The translations under genes were made by a program, and so were the position numbers. The notes beneath the pieces were generated by a model. The model did no database searches, was not told the DNA's origin, and worked only from the letters and a program-made list of their open reading frames with translations. 64,000 nt of DNA from Solea solea (lineage: Eukaryota; Chordata; Actinopteri; Pleuronectiformes; Soleidae), in assembly GCF_958295425.1 (NCBI RefSeq), contig NC_081136.1, positions 4,125,311 to 4,189,310 on the forward strand, written 5' to 3'. Positions 50,632 through 59,683 of this stretch are shown here, piece by piece; within the stretch, counting starts at the first letter, position 1, and each line of letters opens with the position of its first letter.

Positions 50632-53600
50632 GTAAAAGAGAGTTTGTGGCGTAAAGAAGCGAAAAACATGCCACGTATACGTATTTAATGTACAGAATTA
50701 TGGCATTACTGCTTATATTTTTACAAACATTTATAGAGTAGAGCAAAAGTAGTCTTCCCTGAAGTAGAAGTACCGACATTATGTGTTTTTACTCAATCTG
50801 CGTTCTGTTTCATGTTCCCTGGTTCACGTCCTTCCTCCATGGTACAAGTACAATAATGAAATATTTGTATAAAAACTCCTAAACTTTAGATCATGATGCA
50901 CTTAACAACTTGCCATCTCACCTGGGTTAGGGTTAGAACCCTACCTTTAAACACGGGACTTTTAAGCATTTGAACCAAACGTGAACAAAAAAACCTTTCA
51001 TTGGAATTTCCGACGAATCCTGCTCTTGTGTTTCTTCCATTAGGAGCTTTGTGTTACGCTGAACTGGGAACCACGTTTACAAAGTCAGGAGGCCAGTACA
51101 CGTATCTGCTGGAGCTACTGGGGCCGGTGCCTGCCTTCCTACGACTCTGGGGAGAATTCATGTTCATCAGGTAAGTTTATAAGAAACACTTTGTTGTGGC
51201 TGTAGTTAGAATAAAATAGCCAAACACAACTACACAAACATTGTGGTCTTCCTGCAGACCAGCTGTGACTGCCTACGGGTCCCTGGCATTTGGCCACTAC
51301 ATCGTGGAGCCGTTCTTTGCACCATGTGTTGCTCCTACGGGGCTCATCAAACTCGTCGGTGTCCTTGGAGTGAGTGAGTGGATTTACGTTCCTTTCCTCT
51401 TTGCTACCCACAATGCCACTGTACTGCTCTGTGAGCCCACCTAGTTCAATGTACATACAAATGGACGCCGTCTGAGGAAAGATGAACGTAGGAGTCATCC
51501 ACCATGGGGCGAGTTTTAATGGAAGTCAATTGGGAAAATAAGTTTCCCCAAACATTTCACTTGATTTATAACTTTCCTAAACAGAAGTAAGTCAGTGGAA
51601 AAATACATACATCACTTTTTGTATTACTATCCTGTAAGACATTACAGTGCCACATACAGACCTGGCATATTAACTACACTAAGTTTTTGTTGTTTTTTGG
51701 AGGGGGGGGGGGGGGTTCACAGAAACGTTTTAAAAACAAGTTAAGTTTTTATTGGGAAAAAGTGGCTTTGGGATTGGCTCCAGCTGCCCAACAACCCTCA
51801 TGTGGAGAATAAAGAAGTAGACAACAAATGAATGGACACCAGTGTGATGGTATTGTTCAATAGAAACCTGGTTGCCGGTGTCTTTGGTTAAAGTCCGAGT
51901 GCAACTGATTTGGCGCCGGTCAATACCGAGGCTTCAAAACGGGAGTGAACGCTTCATTTAATTACTTTCAGTGCTTCCTTTCGTCTCTGCAGCATTTGCC
52001 ATAGCAGTCAACAGCTGGAGTGTGACCGTGACCTCTTGCATCCAGGTCTTCTTGACTGTTGTTAAAATGTTTGCTGTGGTCCTCATCATCGTCCCCGGCT
52101 TGATTGCCTTGGGGAAAGGTGAGAGAGTGTTTCCTCTGAAGACACGGGTGGCTTTTGAGCTGTTGGCATATTTACTTCCTCACCGTGTCTCTTTCTTTGC
52201 AGGAAAGACGGAAAATTTCCAGAATGACCTCGAACCCGAGTTGTTGACGTTGACTAAGTTGCCACTAGCGTTCTATAATGGTCTCTATGCCTATGGTGGA
52301 TGGTAAACACTACTGAGGCTTTATTCTCTTGGTCTTCACACATACTATCTTTTCATACATTTCATGTATTCCTCCCACAGTCCAAAGACATGGAGATTGG
52401 GGATGAGATTAACTGGACACTTTAATGTGATCATAGGTGATCAACCTTGAAGGAGATCAGCTATAAATAATGAAGTGACTGGCAAGTGTTAATATTCATA
52501 CATTCAGTCATTCATTTTCTACCACTTATCCTGCCGATAGTCGCTGGAGGAGTTTGAGCCAATCCACAATCATTTACACTCATATTCTACATGTCTCCAG
52601 TTGACCTATCCACATGCATGGCGGTGCAAAGTCTTTTTTCTTCATTTTCCTCTTCAGGTTTTATCTGAACTGCGTCACAGAGGAGGTCATTAACCCGAAC
52701 AGGCAAGTTCTCCATTTCAGTACGTCCTTTTATGAAATGCACTTTTTTTATATTTCTCTGTGTGTTCTGTCATTCAGAATCATCCCTCTGGCTATCACTT
52801 TCTCCATGGTGACAGTGACAGTTCTTTATGTGTTTATTAATGTGGCCTACTACACCGTGATGACACCTGCTCAACTCTTGATGTCTGACGCAGTGGCTGT
52901 GGTTAAGTGTTAACACTGAAAAAACACAATGTGGTGGAATTAAAAGGCTAAATTGGAGGAAATAGATGTGTGTTGTGCTGATACTAAAGCACTGATCTGA
53001 TCCGTTTCACCTACAGACGTTTGCTAACCAATCCATCCAGTCATTTGTGCCCGTGATTCCGGTTCTTGTGGCCATGTCGTGCCTCGGGGCGCTCAACGGT
53101 GGCATGTTTGGATCAACCAGGTACCTTCAGCTGCATAAAGGTTTATTATTGTGCTAGTAATGTGACATCAAACTGACTGTAAATCACTGTGGTGCAGGTT
53201 GTTATTTGTGGCAGGCAGGGAAGGCCACTGCCCGGCAATCTTTTCCATGATCCACATCCGCAGACGCACGCCTTTGGCTGCTGTACTATTTCAGGTAAAG
53301 TACTTTCAACCGGCAGGAAAGAGGATTTATGGGGGCACAGGCAAAAAAGTACCGAAACCAAACAGGCTAGTGTTACTGGGTCTTGGTAGGGGGTCCCACG
53401 GTCTCTTGGGTTTTAACCAAATTGTTGAATGTGTTAACTTATGGTGGGTTCCGTTTACATAAGCCGGAAGTCGTAACTAGGAGTGACGCCACATTGCATT
53501 TGTGAAAAACATGGATTCAAATGTACCTTTGGCTTGTTGACACCAGTTGAGGGCAACACTCTTTATGGTCTAATGAGAATAGATAATATAACATTTGTGT

Positions 53601-54831
53601 CTCCAGTTCCCCTTTGCAGTGGCGATGATCTTGAAAGGTGAAATCTACCAGCTTTTGAACGTTGCCTCGTTTTCTCGCTGGTTCTTCATCGCCTTGTCAA
53701 CGTTGGCAATGCTCATTCATCGCTATCGATTCCCTGACCTCCCAAGACCTTTCAAGGTTAGCTCATCTGAAAAGTTACTGTGCTGAACTACAGACCTTTA
53801 AAAACACACTTTTTTTTCTCCCCAACAATCCAAAAGGTTCCTGTGGTCATCGCAGTCACCTTCACAGCGGTTTCTTTCTTCATCGTGGGCCTGTCTCTAT
53901 ACTCGGACCTCTTCAACACAGGCTGCAGCTTGGCTCTCACACTCTCCGGACTCCCAGTTTACTATGTGACCATCCACCGCCCCTGCTTCCCCAAAAAATT
54001 TACACGAACATTCAGTAAGTCAAGTTTGTTACAACTAATGTTAGAGTTTAATGCTTCGGTAAATTGTTTCACGAGTAATCACGTGACTGCTTGAAATATC
54101 TGAATCGGCCAACTACATGCCTGCAGGACAAAACTTAAATCCTCTCAAACTGGTTTCTTTAATATTCAATGTACTTAAGGCTTCCTCAGTCACTAGATCC
54201 CAATCGACCACATTCTCGGTGTGTTGACACGGAAGGTTTGCGTAAGAGACGTGTAACAGCTGCTTGATGCATTCATGTAAATATGGACCAGAATCACTGA
54301 GTAATGTTTCCACCACATTGTTGAATACATGTGACGAAGAATTAATGTCGTTCTGAGGGCAAAAGACAGTCCAACCCGGTACGAGCAAGATGTACCTGAT
54401 ATTGATATGAGCAAGATAAATGCACGAGATGCAAAGAGATGTGTGTTTACTCTGGGAGACATTGTTTTATACAGTAGATGAGAATATTGTCGTTATAAGT
54501 AAAAAACATCTTTTTCCGCATGCCAGCTAGGTGTTTTTTTAGCTAGGTGTGAAGAACCGTGCAACATGATCCAGGCGTCTGGGTTGCCAAGAAACTAGTA
54601 GCATCTCACGCTAGAATTAGAACAAAGACCCTGATCGCCAGTTTTACCTGGACCTGAGAGAAGAATGCTGCCAATAAACTTCAAACCACATAATGGACTA
54701 TTGTTTGAACCCAAAGCTTAAGGCCGACACAGTTCACAAAATGATCAGACTCTTGTCATTTCACAGACTACTGCAGCAAGAAGCTCCAGATCCTTCTAGA
54801 AGTGGCTCAACAAGAAGTCCAAACATACTGA
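50400..54831 (+). CDS. slc7a11: Cystine/glutamate exchanger light chain xCT-like, complete 12-exon gene
   Basis: Twelve exons (50400-50631, 51044-51170, 51258-51373, 51993-52118, 52203-52302, 52658-52702, 52778-52901, 53017-53120, 53198-53294, 53607-53756, 53837-54014, 54767-54831) join in frame to 487 codons plus TGA. Human xCT has 501 residues. The protein is a 12-helix APC-superfamily antiporter. Visible features are GSGIF of the unwound helix 1 (44-48), AELGT-SGG-Y-Y (83-98), [13 protein letters not shown] (222-234) and AGREGH (330-335). Cys143 corresponds to the cysteine that bonds the SLC3A2 heavy chain. Arg120 and Arg381 match the xCT residues (135 and 396) tied to acidic-substrate binding and differ from the Lys/Ala of b0,+AT, so xCT is favoured over SLC7A9. 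Family role: plasma-membrane import of cystine for exported glutamate, feeding glutathione synthesis. The start is the first ATG, two bases after a good acceptor (TTTGCAG, 50391-50397), so untranslated exon(s) lie upstream. Regulation is not visible. Confidence 0.9.
51044..51170 (+). CDS. slc7a11: slc7a11-like exon 2 (residues 78-120)
   Basis: Begins [10 protein letters not shown], then [11 protein letters not shown] and [10 protein letters not shown], ending at FMFI plus two bases of Arg120. The acceptor is CCATTAG and the donor GTAAGT. Confidence 0.92.
51258..51373 (+). CDS. slc7a11: slc7a11-like exon 3 (residues 120-158)
   Basis: Encodes the end of helix 3, [13 protein letters not shown] and the loop with Cys143, the predicted disulfide partner of the heavy chain. 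The donor region is a tandem GTGAGTGAGT. Only the second GTGAGT (51374) keeps the frame with exon 4. Confidence 0.85.
51760..51835 (+). repeat. SINE-like tail inside slc7a11-like intron 3
   Basis: GGGATTGGCTCCAGCTGCCC ... GGAGAATAAAGAAGTAGACAACAAATGAATGG is the tail module of the SINE-like family. A G-homopolymer near 51701-51716 lies just upstream. Confidence 0.65.
51993..52118 (+). CDS. slc7a11: slc7a11-like exon 4 (residues 159-200)
   Basis: Starts after TCTCTGCAG and encodes [13 protein letters not shown] and [14 protein letters not shown], the family's helix 5 region. The donor is GTGAGA. An alternative acceptor at 51971 would run into a stop in the required frame. Confidence 0.9.
52203..52302 (+). 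CDS. slc7a11: slc7a11-like exon 5 (residues 201-233)
   Basis: Encodes KTENFQN and the unwound helix 6 motif [14 protein letters not shown]. Trp234 is split by the intron. The donor is GTAAAC. Confidence 0.92.
52360..52580. repeat. SINE-like modules inside slc7a11-like intron 5
   Basis: A forward module (TATTCCTCCCACAGTCCAAAGACATGGAGA) is followed by a reversed tail (CATTCATTTTCTACCACTTATCC ... GGAGTTTGAGCCAATCCAC). This opposed pair explains why this intron is longer than its 75-90 bp neighbours. Confidence 0.65.
52658..52702 (+). CDS. slc7a11: slc7a11-like exon 6 (residues 234-249), GC donor
   Basis: A 45-bp exon encoding [14 protein letters not shown]. It ends AG followed by GCAAGT, a non-canonical GC-AG donor with an otherwise consensus context. 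The nearby GT five bases on would shift the frame. Confidence 0.9.
52778..52901 (+). CDS. slc7a11: slc7a11-like exon 7 (residues 250-290)
   Basis: Encodes [20 protein letters not shown] and [11 protein letters not shown]...DAVAV, helix 7 and the loop after it. It ends in phase 0 at GTTAAG. Confidence 0.92.
53017..53120 (+). CDS. slc7a11: slc7a11-like exon 8 (residues 291-324)
   Basis: Encodes [19 protein letters not shown], the helix 8 region. The acceptor is CCTACAG and the donor GTACCT. Arg325 is split. Confidence 0.92.
53198..53294 (+). CDS. slc7a11: slc7a11-like exon 9 (residues 325-357)
   Basis: Encodes [10 protein letters not shown]...[17 protein letters not shown], the conserved cytosolic loop of SLC7 light chains. 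It ends in phase 0 at GTAAAG. Confidence 0.92.
53607..53756 (+). CDS. slc7a11: slc7a11-like exon 10 (residues 358-407)
   Basis: A 150-bp, phase 0 to phase 0 exon encoding [14 protein letters not shown], including Arg381 (xCT Arg396 position), and PDLPRPFK. Confidence 0.92.
53837..54014 (+). CDS. slc7a11: slc7a11-like exon 11 (residues 408-466)
   Basis: Encodes the last two helices ([20 protein letters not shown] and [15 protein letters not shown]), then the basic PKKFTRTF. The donor is GTAAGT at phase 1. Confidence 0.92.
54767..54831 (+). CDS. slc7a11: slc7a11-like exon 12 (residues 467-487, stop)
   Basis: After TTTCACAG the required phase gives [13 protein letters not shown], matching the family's C-terminal LQIILEVVPEE, followed by TGA at 54829-54831. 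No AATAAA follows within 200 bp. AATAAG occurs near 54889. Confidence 0.88.
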
Positions 54832-55094
54832 AGACATCCGTCAAGACCTTGATGCATCTTTTAAGACCTGTAACCTTGTGTTTGAAGTATAATAAGCCTC
54901 AACAACTGTCTCGAAAGTTTCAGAAGTTCTGTTTTTTCGTGGGTTGTGGCCAAAAGTGGGTTGCAAGACCAAAATGAGTTGGTCTTAGAACTGGACTGTT
55001 CTTACTCTGCTCTGCATATGGCACTTATCTACAGTATACAGTTAAGTAAACATAAGGGGTTTGAAAAATGTGGATTGCAACTTAACCACTGGTT

Positions 55095-55554
55095 TGGAAA
55101 CATTTCTTTGCTGTCTCAATCCAGTCGTGAAGAAAGTCAATGTATTCACAAAGTGAAAGCCTTCACTTTTAAAGAGCTCCTTGGTTTGGTAGGGTGCAAA
55201 GAAAGCGTCGTCAGCCGGGTTGTGAGGATCCACTTCTTTATTATCATCCCTGCGTACAGATCACCGCCAGTTGCCATGGATCTGTCAGATCCCTCAGAAC
55301 CAGCTCTTTCAGGTCTTCATTTACTCCAAGGAAGAGAATGAATTCATCACAGACTGTAGGAAGTTAGGAGGATGCCATTGTCCTTGTTCGTCTGAAAACT
55401 ATGGCTGGGGTAGTAGATGAAACGAGAGGGCCTGTTGGTGATGCTCTTCCCCCCTAGAACTTCTCCCTGAAGGTGAGGATGACTTTAGAGGGACAGTTAA
55501 AGTGGATTTCCCTCAGAGCCACCATCTTTTTAACTGGAAGAGGTAGACTGAACT
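55095..55554 (-). pseudogene. L-amino-acid oxidase C-terminal exon, broken
   Basis: Read on the minus strand, blocks occur in the order of a flavin L-amino-acid oxidase. They are VKKMVALREIHFN and KVILTFREKF, GKSITNRPSRFIYYPSHSF, NEDLKELVLRDL, an APYQTKELFKSEGF segment, and HDWIETAKK. A splice acceptor (CTAG, plus 55555-55558) precedes the first block, so this is a piece of a real intron-bearing gene and not a processed copy. Breaks seen: a TAG at 55454-55456 directly after EKF with the next few family residues missing, several frame changes between blocks, and loss of the motif between FKSEGF and HDWIET where the family has its FAD-contact GEHT. The enzyme family makes H2O2 and ammonia from amino acids. 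No N-terminal FAD-binding part was found nearby. Confidence 0.85.
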
Positions 55555-56367
55555 CTAGGAAATCAGCTTAAAATGCAAGACAATCTAGCAGTTAACCAAA
55601 TTTGTTATCATTTGTCTGTTTGATTCAAATTCAAGCAGTAAATTGCACCTCATGGTCAACACAATTTCTATCCTAAATCCTAACAGACCATCAAGTTGGT
55701 ATTCAGAGTTCAAGGTTCATTAACCCTTGAACCCATTAACTGGGTAGTAATACAAGGGCCTTAAAGGGTTTTGAGACAACTAGGGATATCTGGTTTGAGT
55801 TATCTGGTTAACATCTAAACACTTGGCAGAGTTAAGGTTAGTCAAGGTTACCAAGTCTTACGTTAACATGTTAATGCAATTTCTTTTTAAAGAATTCCAC
55901 ATCTTTAAAGTTCAAAGAATTTGTCGAAATAAGGACATTTATCACAAAAACTACAAGTCAACCATCAAGTTAAGATAAATTATTTTTACTTTATAAAAAG
56001 GGGTAACAAATACAAGTTTTCAATGTCAATACAGGCTGAAAAATGTGATGTGTGGCAGGGGGTCCTGGGTTGGATGAGTCTGCTGGGCAGAGTGTCGTTG
56101 GTCCAAGATCTGAAAATAAAGTTGTAATACTTTGGTAAGTCACCAGAAAAAAAGGCAAACAAATGATACAAATCTTCAGGTAGCTCACCTGGTCAAGTGT
56201 GACAGGTCTTCTTCATCCAGCGAGGGCACCTCAGTCTCTCCCTGCCTTTCCTGTTCTACACTGACAGTTTACTAAACTACCTCCACCACCAACCATAATT
56301 CAACAGACCAGAAGATTTGATGAAATCAAACCAATACCTCTCTATTCTCTGCCTCAGTTTGCAAGCC
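55555..56367. other. Stretch without a supported gene
   Basis: It carries several donor- and acceptor-like sites on the minus strand. One example is a 65-bp open segment near 56191-56253 with GTGAGC, but no reading frame continues across them. It may be intron or remnant of the oxidase gene region. Confidence 0.4.
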
Positions 56368-56712
56368 ATTTGAGATGATGCTAAGCCCAATGACTTGGTT
56401 GGCTGCCTGGAGAACTGCAAATCTCCCAGTTGCCCAGACAAAGTTCCTTCTCTGATACTGAAGCCTGGTCACAAGTTTCTCTGCTTGAACCCTCATTTTG
56501 CCAAGCATGAAATCAAGTCTACATTCTTGTCCTTGGATCTCATCGTCTCTCCCTGCAGCCTTCCAACATCCACTGCTGCTGTCGTCACCTCAGCTAGAGG
56601 GAGCTGTATCTTGATTCACTACATTTACATGTGTTGGATAAGATGTGTCATTAGACTAATGACAAAGCAGACACCTGAAAATGCTTGACCCAAATTACAC
56701 CCAATGCTTCAC
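56368..56712 (-). repeat. Inverted repeat, left arm
   Basis: The reverse complement aligns base by base with 57141-57480, roughly three quarters identical by eye. Shared landmarks are GAAGCATT, AAGCATTTT, ACATCTTA(T/C)CCAACACATG, ATACAG(C/T)TCCCT, CAGGGAGAGA, GCAAAATGAGGGTTCAA, ATCAGAGAAGGAACTTT, GCAGCCAACCAAG and AGCATCATC. It contains an open stretch (AEVTTAAVDVGRLQGE) ending at a TGA just after SCLAK. The other arm has the equivalent stretch and the same stop. Confidence 0.88.
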
Positions 56713-57140
56713 TCTGTCTACAGGTGATTGACAAACATGTCCATACCAATTGATTTGGCCTAAGATCAATGCATATCATGTCGGGCTGAGTCACAAAACC
56801 AGATGGATCCTTGTCTGATTTTGGAAACGGCACAGGCATGGTATGCCACTCAGTCAGGATTTGTGGGCAGATTTCCTCGCACACAGAGAAGAAGGGGAAG
56901 GACGAAACGCCTTACCATCTTAGGAGTCGACTCAATTTACCTCGTTCTCTGTTGTGTGAAGGAGAACCAGCTCAAATCCTGACCGATTTACAAATTGAGC
57001 AATAAATTTGCTCAAATATTGACACCAAGCAAAAGAGCTTGCGATCTTTTGCATGGTTTCTTGGAGGTTTAGAAGTCAGGTTACTGACCCCAAGAATGTC
57101 AAGTTAAATTATTTTTAAACTTTAAACTCTTGTAAACTGA

Positions 57141-57480
57141 TGAAGCATTAGGGTAAGTTAGATTAAGCATTTTAAAGTGTCCACTTTGTCAGTAGTCCCG
57201 TGGCACATCTTACCCAACACATGACAATGCAGCGTGTCAGGATACAGTTCCCTTTAGCAGAGATGACGGCAGCAGCAGCGAGTGTTGGAAGGCAGCAGGG
57301 AGAGAAAATGAGATCTGAGGACAGGAAAGTGGAGTTGATTACATGCTTAGCAAAATGAGGGTTCAACCAGAGAAACTGTGGCAAGGCTAGAGAATCAGAG
57401 AAGGAACTTTACCTGAGCATCTGGGAGATCTGCAGTTTTTCTGGGCAGCCAACCAAGACATTGGGATTAAGCATCATCCT
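57141..57480 (+). repeat. Inverted repeat, right arm
   Basis: Partner of 56368-56712, with about 430 bp between the arms. The corresponding frame reads AEMTAAAASVGRQQGEKM and also stops right after TCLAK, so the interruption predates the duplication and neither arm need be protein coding. Small indels (for example near 57400) distinguish the arms. Confidence 0.88.
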
Positions 57481-58675
57481 CATGACGTCACAAGCTGCCT
57501 ATACTGGGAAACTCAGCAGCCGTCAATGCCAAACTTTAAATGTGAAAGAAAGACATGGATAAAAGTTAACTACAGACACTTGTTAGCTGAAATTGCAAGT
57601 CTAGCATCACCTACGCTATCAAAACACAACTCTACTTTGAGCAAACCATAAAGTCCTATAATTTCCACCATTTGCCAACTTTGCAAAGAGGCAAAATACA
57701 ACTTAAGTTTACAATGTTTACATGATCAATGTTAACCACAAAGACAATGAACCCAAGAAACAAGTCACCAACTATGAAAATAAATTCTTAGGATGCAGCT
57801 GCTAACTCCTGCCACAAGAGGATACTTTGACAGTCTCAGCATTAAGCTAAACTGTCTGATCATGACATGTGAAATTCAGCCCACAGAATAAGGTTTCATT
57901 TTAATTTGCAACTTAAAACAAAGTTCTCAAAATTGGCATTATCTTAAATTAAATAATCTGCGTTGTCTCTCCGCCAGGTTCGTTTCCCCCTAAAGAACCT
58001 TAACGCGCTCTAATCCTGCAACCTACCTAATGACAATCCCATGTAGGAAATTGTCCAGGATATTCCTGCGTCCCTACAAGATACGAGTAACGCATGGTTG
58101 AGCAGGGGAAGATTAAAATCCCCTGCTGGGAGGCCTCCCAACATGACGCGCAAAAAGACACTATGAACACGGAAGGTTCATCTTGAGCCTTTAGTGGGAA
58201 CTAAACTTGGCAGAGCGAGACAAGTCAGCATCAATGTAACATTTCAGTATAGGTGGTGATGGATAAACTACCAAAGCTGATGGTAGCACATAACATTTTT
58301 TTGCATTAGAAATGAAGCCTGCTTGAACAGATATCAAAAAAAAAACGTAAGAAAGTATTTCATAACATTACCCATGGGCTGAAGAACACCTAAAAATCAA
58401 AGTTTAGCTTCTTAGTCAAATCAAGAACCATAATAGTAGTTATAGTTATGATTAAAGCGATTCCCAGTTGATAAAGTAATAACTCCTCTCGCTGACTGTA
58501 ATAAAAAAATATATTATATTTACAGCACTTTGAAACCAAACTTTAGACAAGCTAGGTTTGTTAACAGGCTAAGTCAAAACTATCAGTACAATAGTTGCAA
58601 GACCAAAGTAAAGCCGTTAAAAATAAGGTACCTGAAATTCCTGAAGAAATCACAGATTGAGATGCTGGCTAAATC
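57481..58675. other. Stretch without a supported gene
   Basis: AT-rich, CpG-poor single-copy sequence. I see no exon, no recognised repeat and no open frame worth naming. The segment around 57960-58130 has slightly more CpG and short GC runs only. Confidence 0.5.
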
Positions 58676-58977
58676 CCATAGACCGATACCAAGACAGACC
58701 AGATGGAGACAGACAAACAGACCTAGAACAGACGGAGACAAACAAGACACCAATACAAACAGACAAAAGACATACAAACACCAAGACAGACCGGAGAAAC
58801 AAAAGACAGGAGAAAGACACTAAGACAGACAGAGACCAGATAGAGCCAGATACCAAGACAGACAGACCGACACCAAGAAACATCAGATGGAGACAGACAC
58901 CAATACAGGAGAAACAAAGACAGGACAGGGAAAACAGAGACACAGGAGAAAAAGGACAGGGGAAACGGAGACAGACA
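58676..58977. repeat. GACA-rich degenerate satellite block
   Basis: An array dominated by AGACAGAC with recurring phrases ACCAAGACAGAC, GATGGAGACAGACA and AGGAGAAACAAAGACAGG. Longer units of roughly 25-45 bp are detectable but irregular. Open frames on both strands (up to 123 residues) reflect the repeat. Confidence 0.88.
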
Positions 58978-59556
58978 TGTGCAAATAAAGGCCTTTACAT
59001 TAAACAGCGATGCAAATCAAATCAATGAATTTGTTTAAAGTCATTGTGTCAGTCATTCTAAATGCTTAGATGCTAAACTACTTTAAATTGACTGGACACC
59101 GCTTCAAAATGCACATCGCAAAAGGCCTTTATACTTTTACCTATTTTAAAGATGTTTTGAATATGGTCATTATTCTACAGGTGCATTTTGCTAAATTGTG
59201 GGCACCTTTTGGTCAACTAAAGTCAAATACATTTTTCCTAAACTAGGTCTAAAGGTCAGTATAACGTCAGGTCATCTCACACACACTCAATCCAGTCAGC
59301 GGGAAAAAGGTGGAAAAAAACTGATCAGAAATGATAGACTGGCACAGAAGCCGAGCAAGAACAGTTTGAAAGTGAGTTAATATTTAAACGCAACTAAATC
59401 GCAATTTTTAATTTTAAGGGCATGCAGTGATGTTGGACGGTCCTCTCTGTTGGAAGAATCTGAAAAGCAAAAGGTTATTTCACCTACCGTACACCTACCG
59501 TGCATGGATGCTGAGGCACCCATGATCCAGTATGTAAAGTGTCTAGACGCGCAAGG

Positions 59557-59651
59557 TGATGGGGGGGGGGGGGGGGGGGGGCTGTGGGGGAGGGGGGTGA
59601 TTGGGGGGGGCTGGGGGGGGGTGATTGGGGGGGGCGGGGGCTGGGGGGGGA
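59557..59651 (+). repeat. Poly-G / G-rich tract
   Basis: A run of about 24 Gs is followed by further runs of 6-9 Gs separated by CT, TGATT and CGG spacers. It has many times the four G-runs needed for G-quadruplexes, all on the plus strand. It is also a likely place for assembly error. Confidence 0.93.
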
Positions 59652-59683
59652 TGGAGAAACATAATACAAATAGGCCATGAGGG

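Noticed and set aside
50234..50635. A 133-residue plus-strand frame overlapping exon 1 of the transporter gene
   Set aside because: It is the shadow frame of a GC-rich real exon. The in-frame transporter reading matches the family and joins all later exons.
51139..51498. A 119-residue minus-strand frame across exons 2 and 3
   Set aside because: Antisense shadow of two real exons and the intron between them.
56326..56688. A coiled-coil-looking minus-strand frame (KMRVQAEKLVTRL) in the left inverted-repeat arm
   Set aside because: The other arm has the same frame break before it and an early stop after it, so no shared reading frame was preserved.
58657..59028. Overlapping frames of 97-123 residues on both strands
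   Set aside because: They arise from the GACA-rich repeat.
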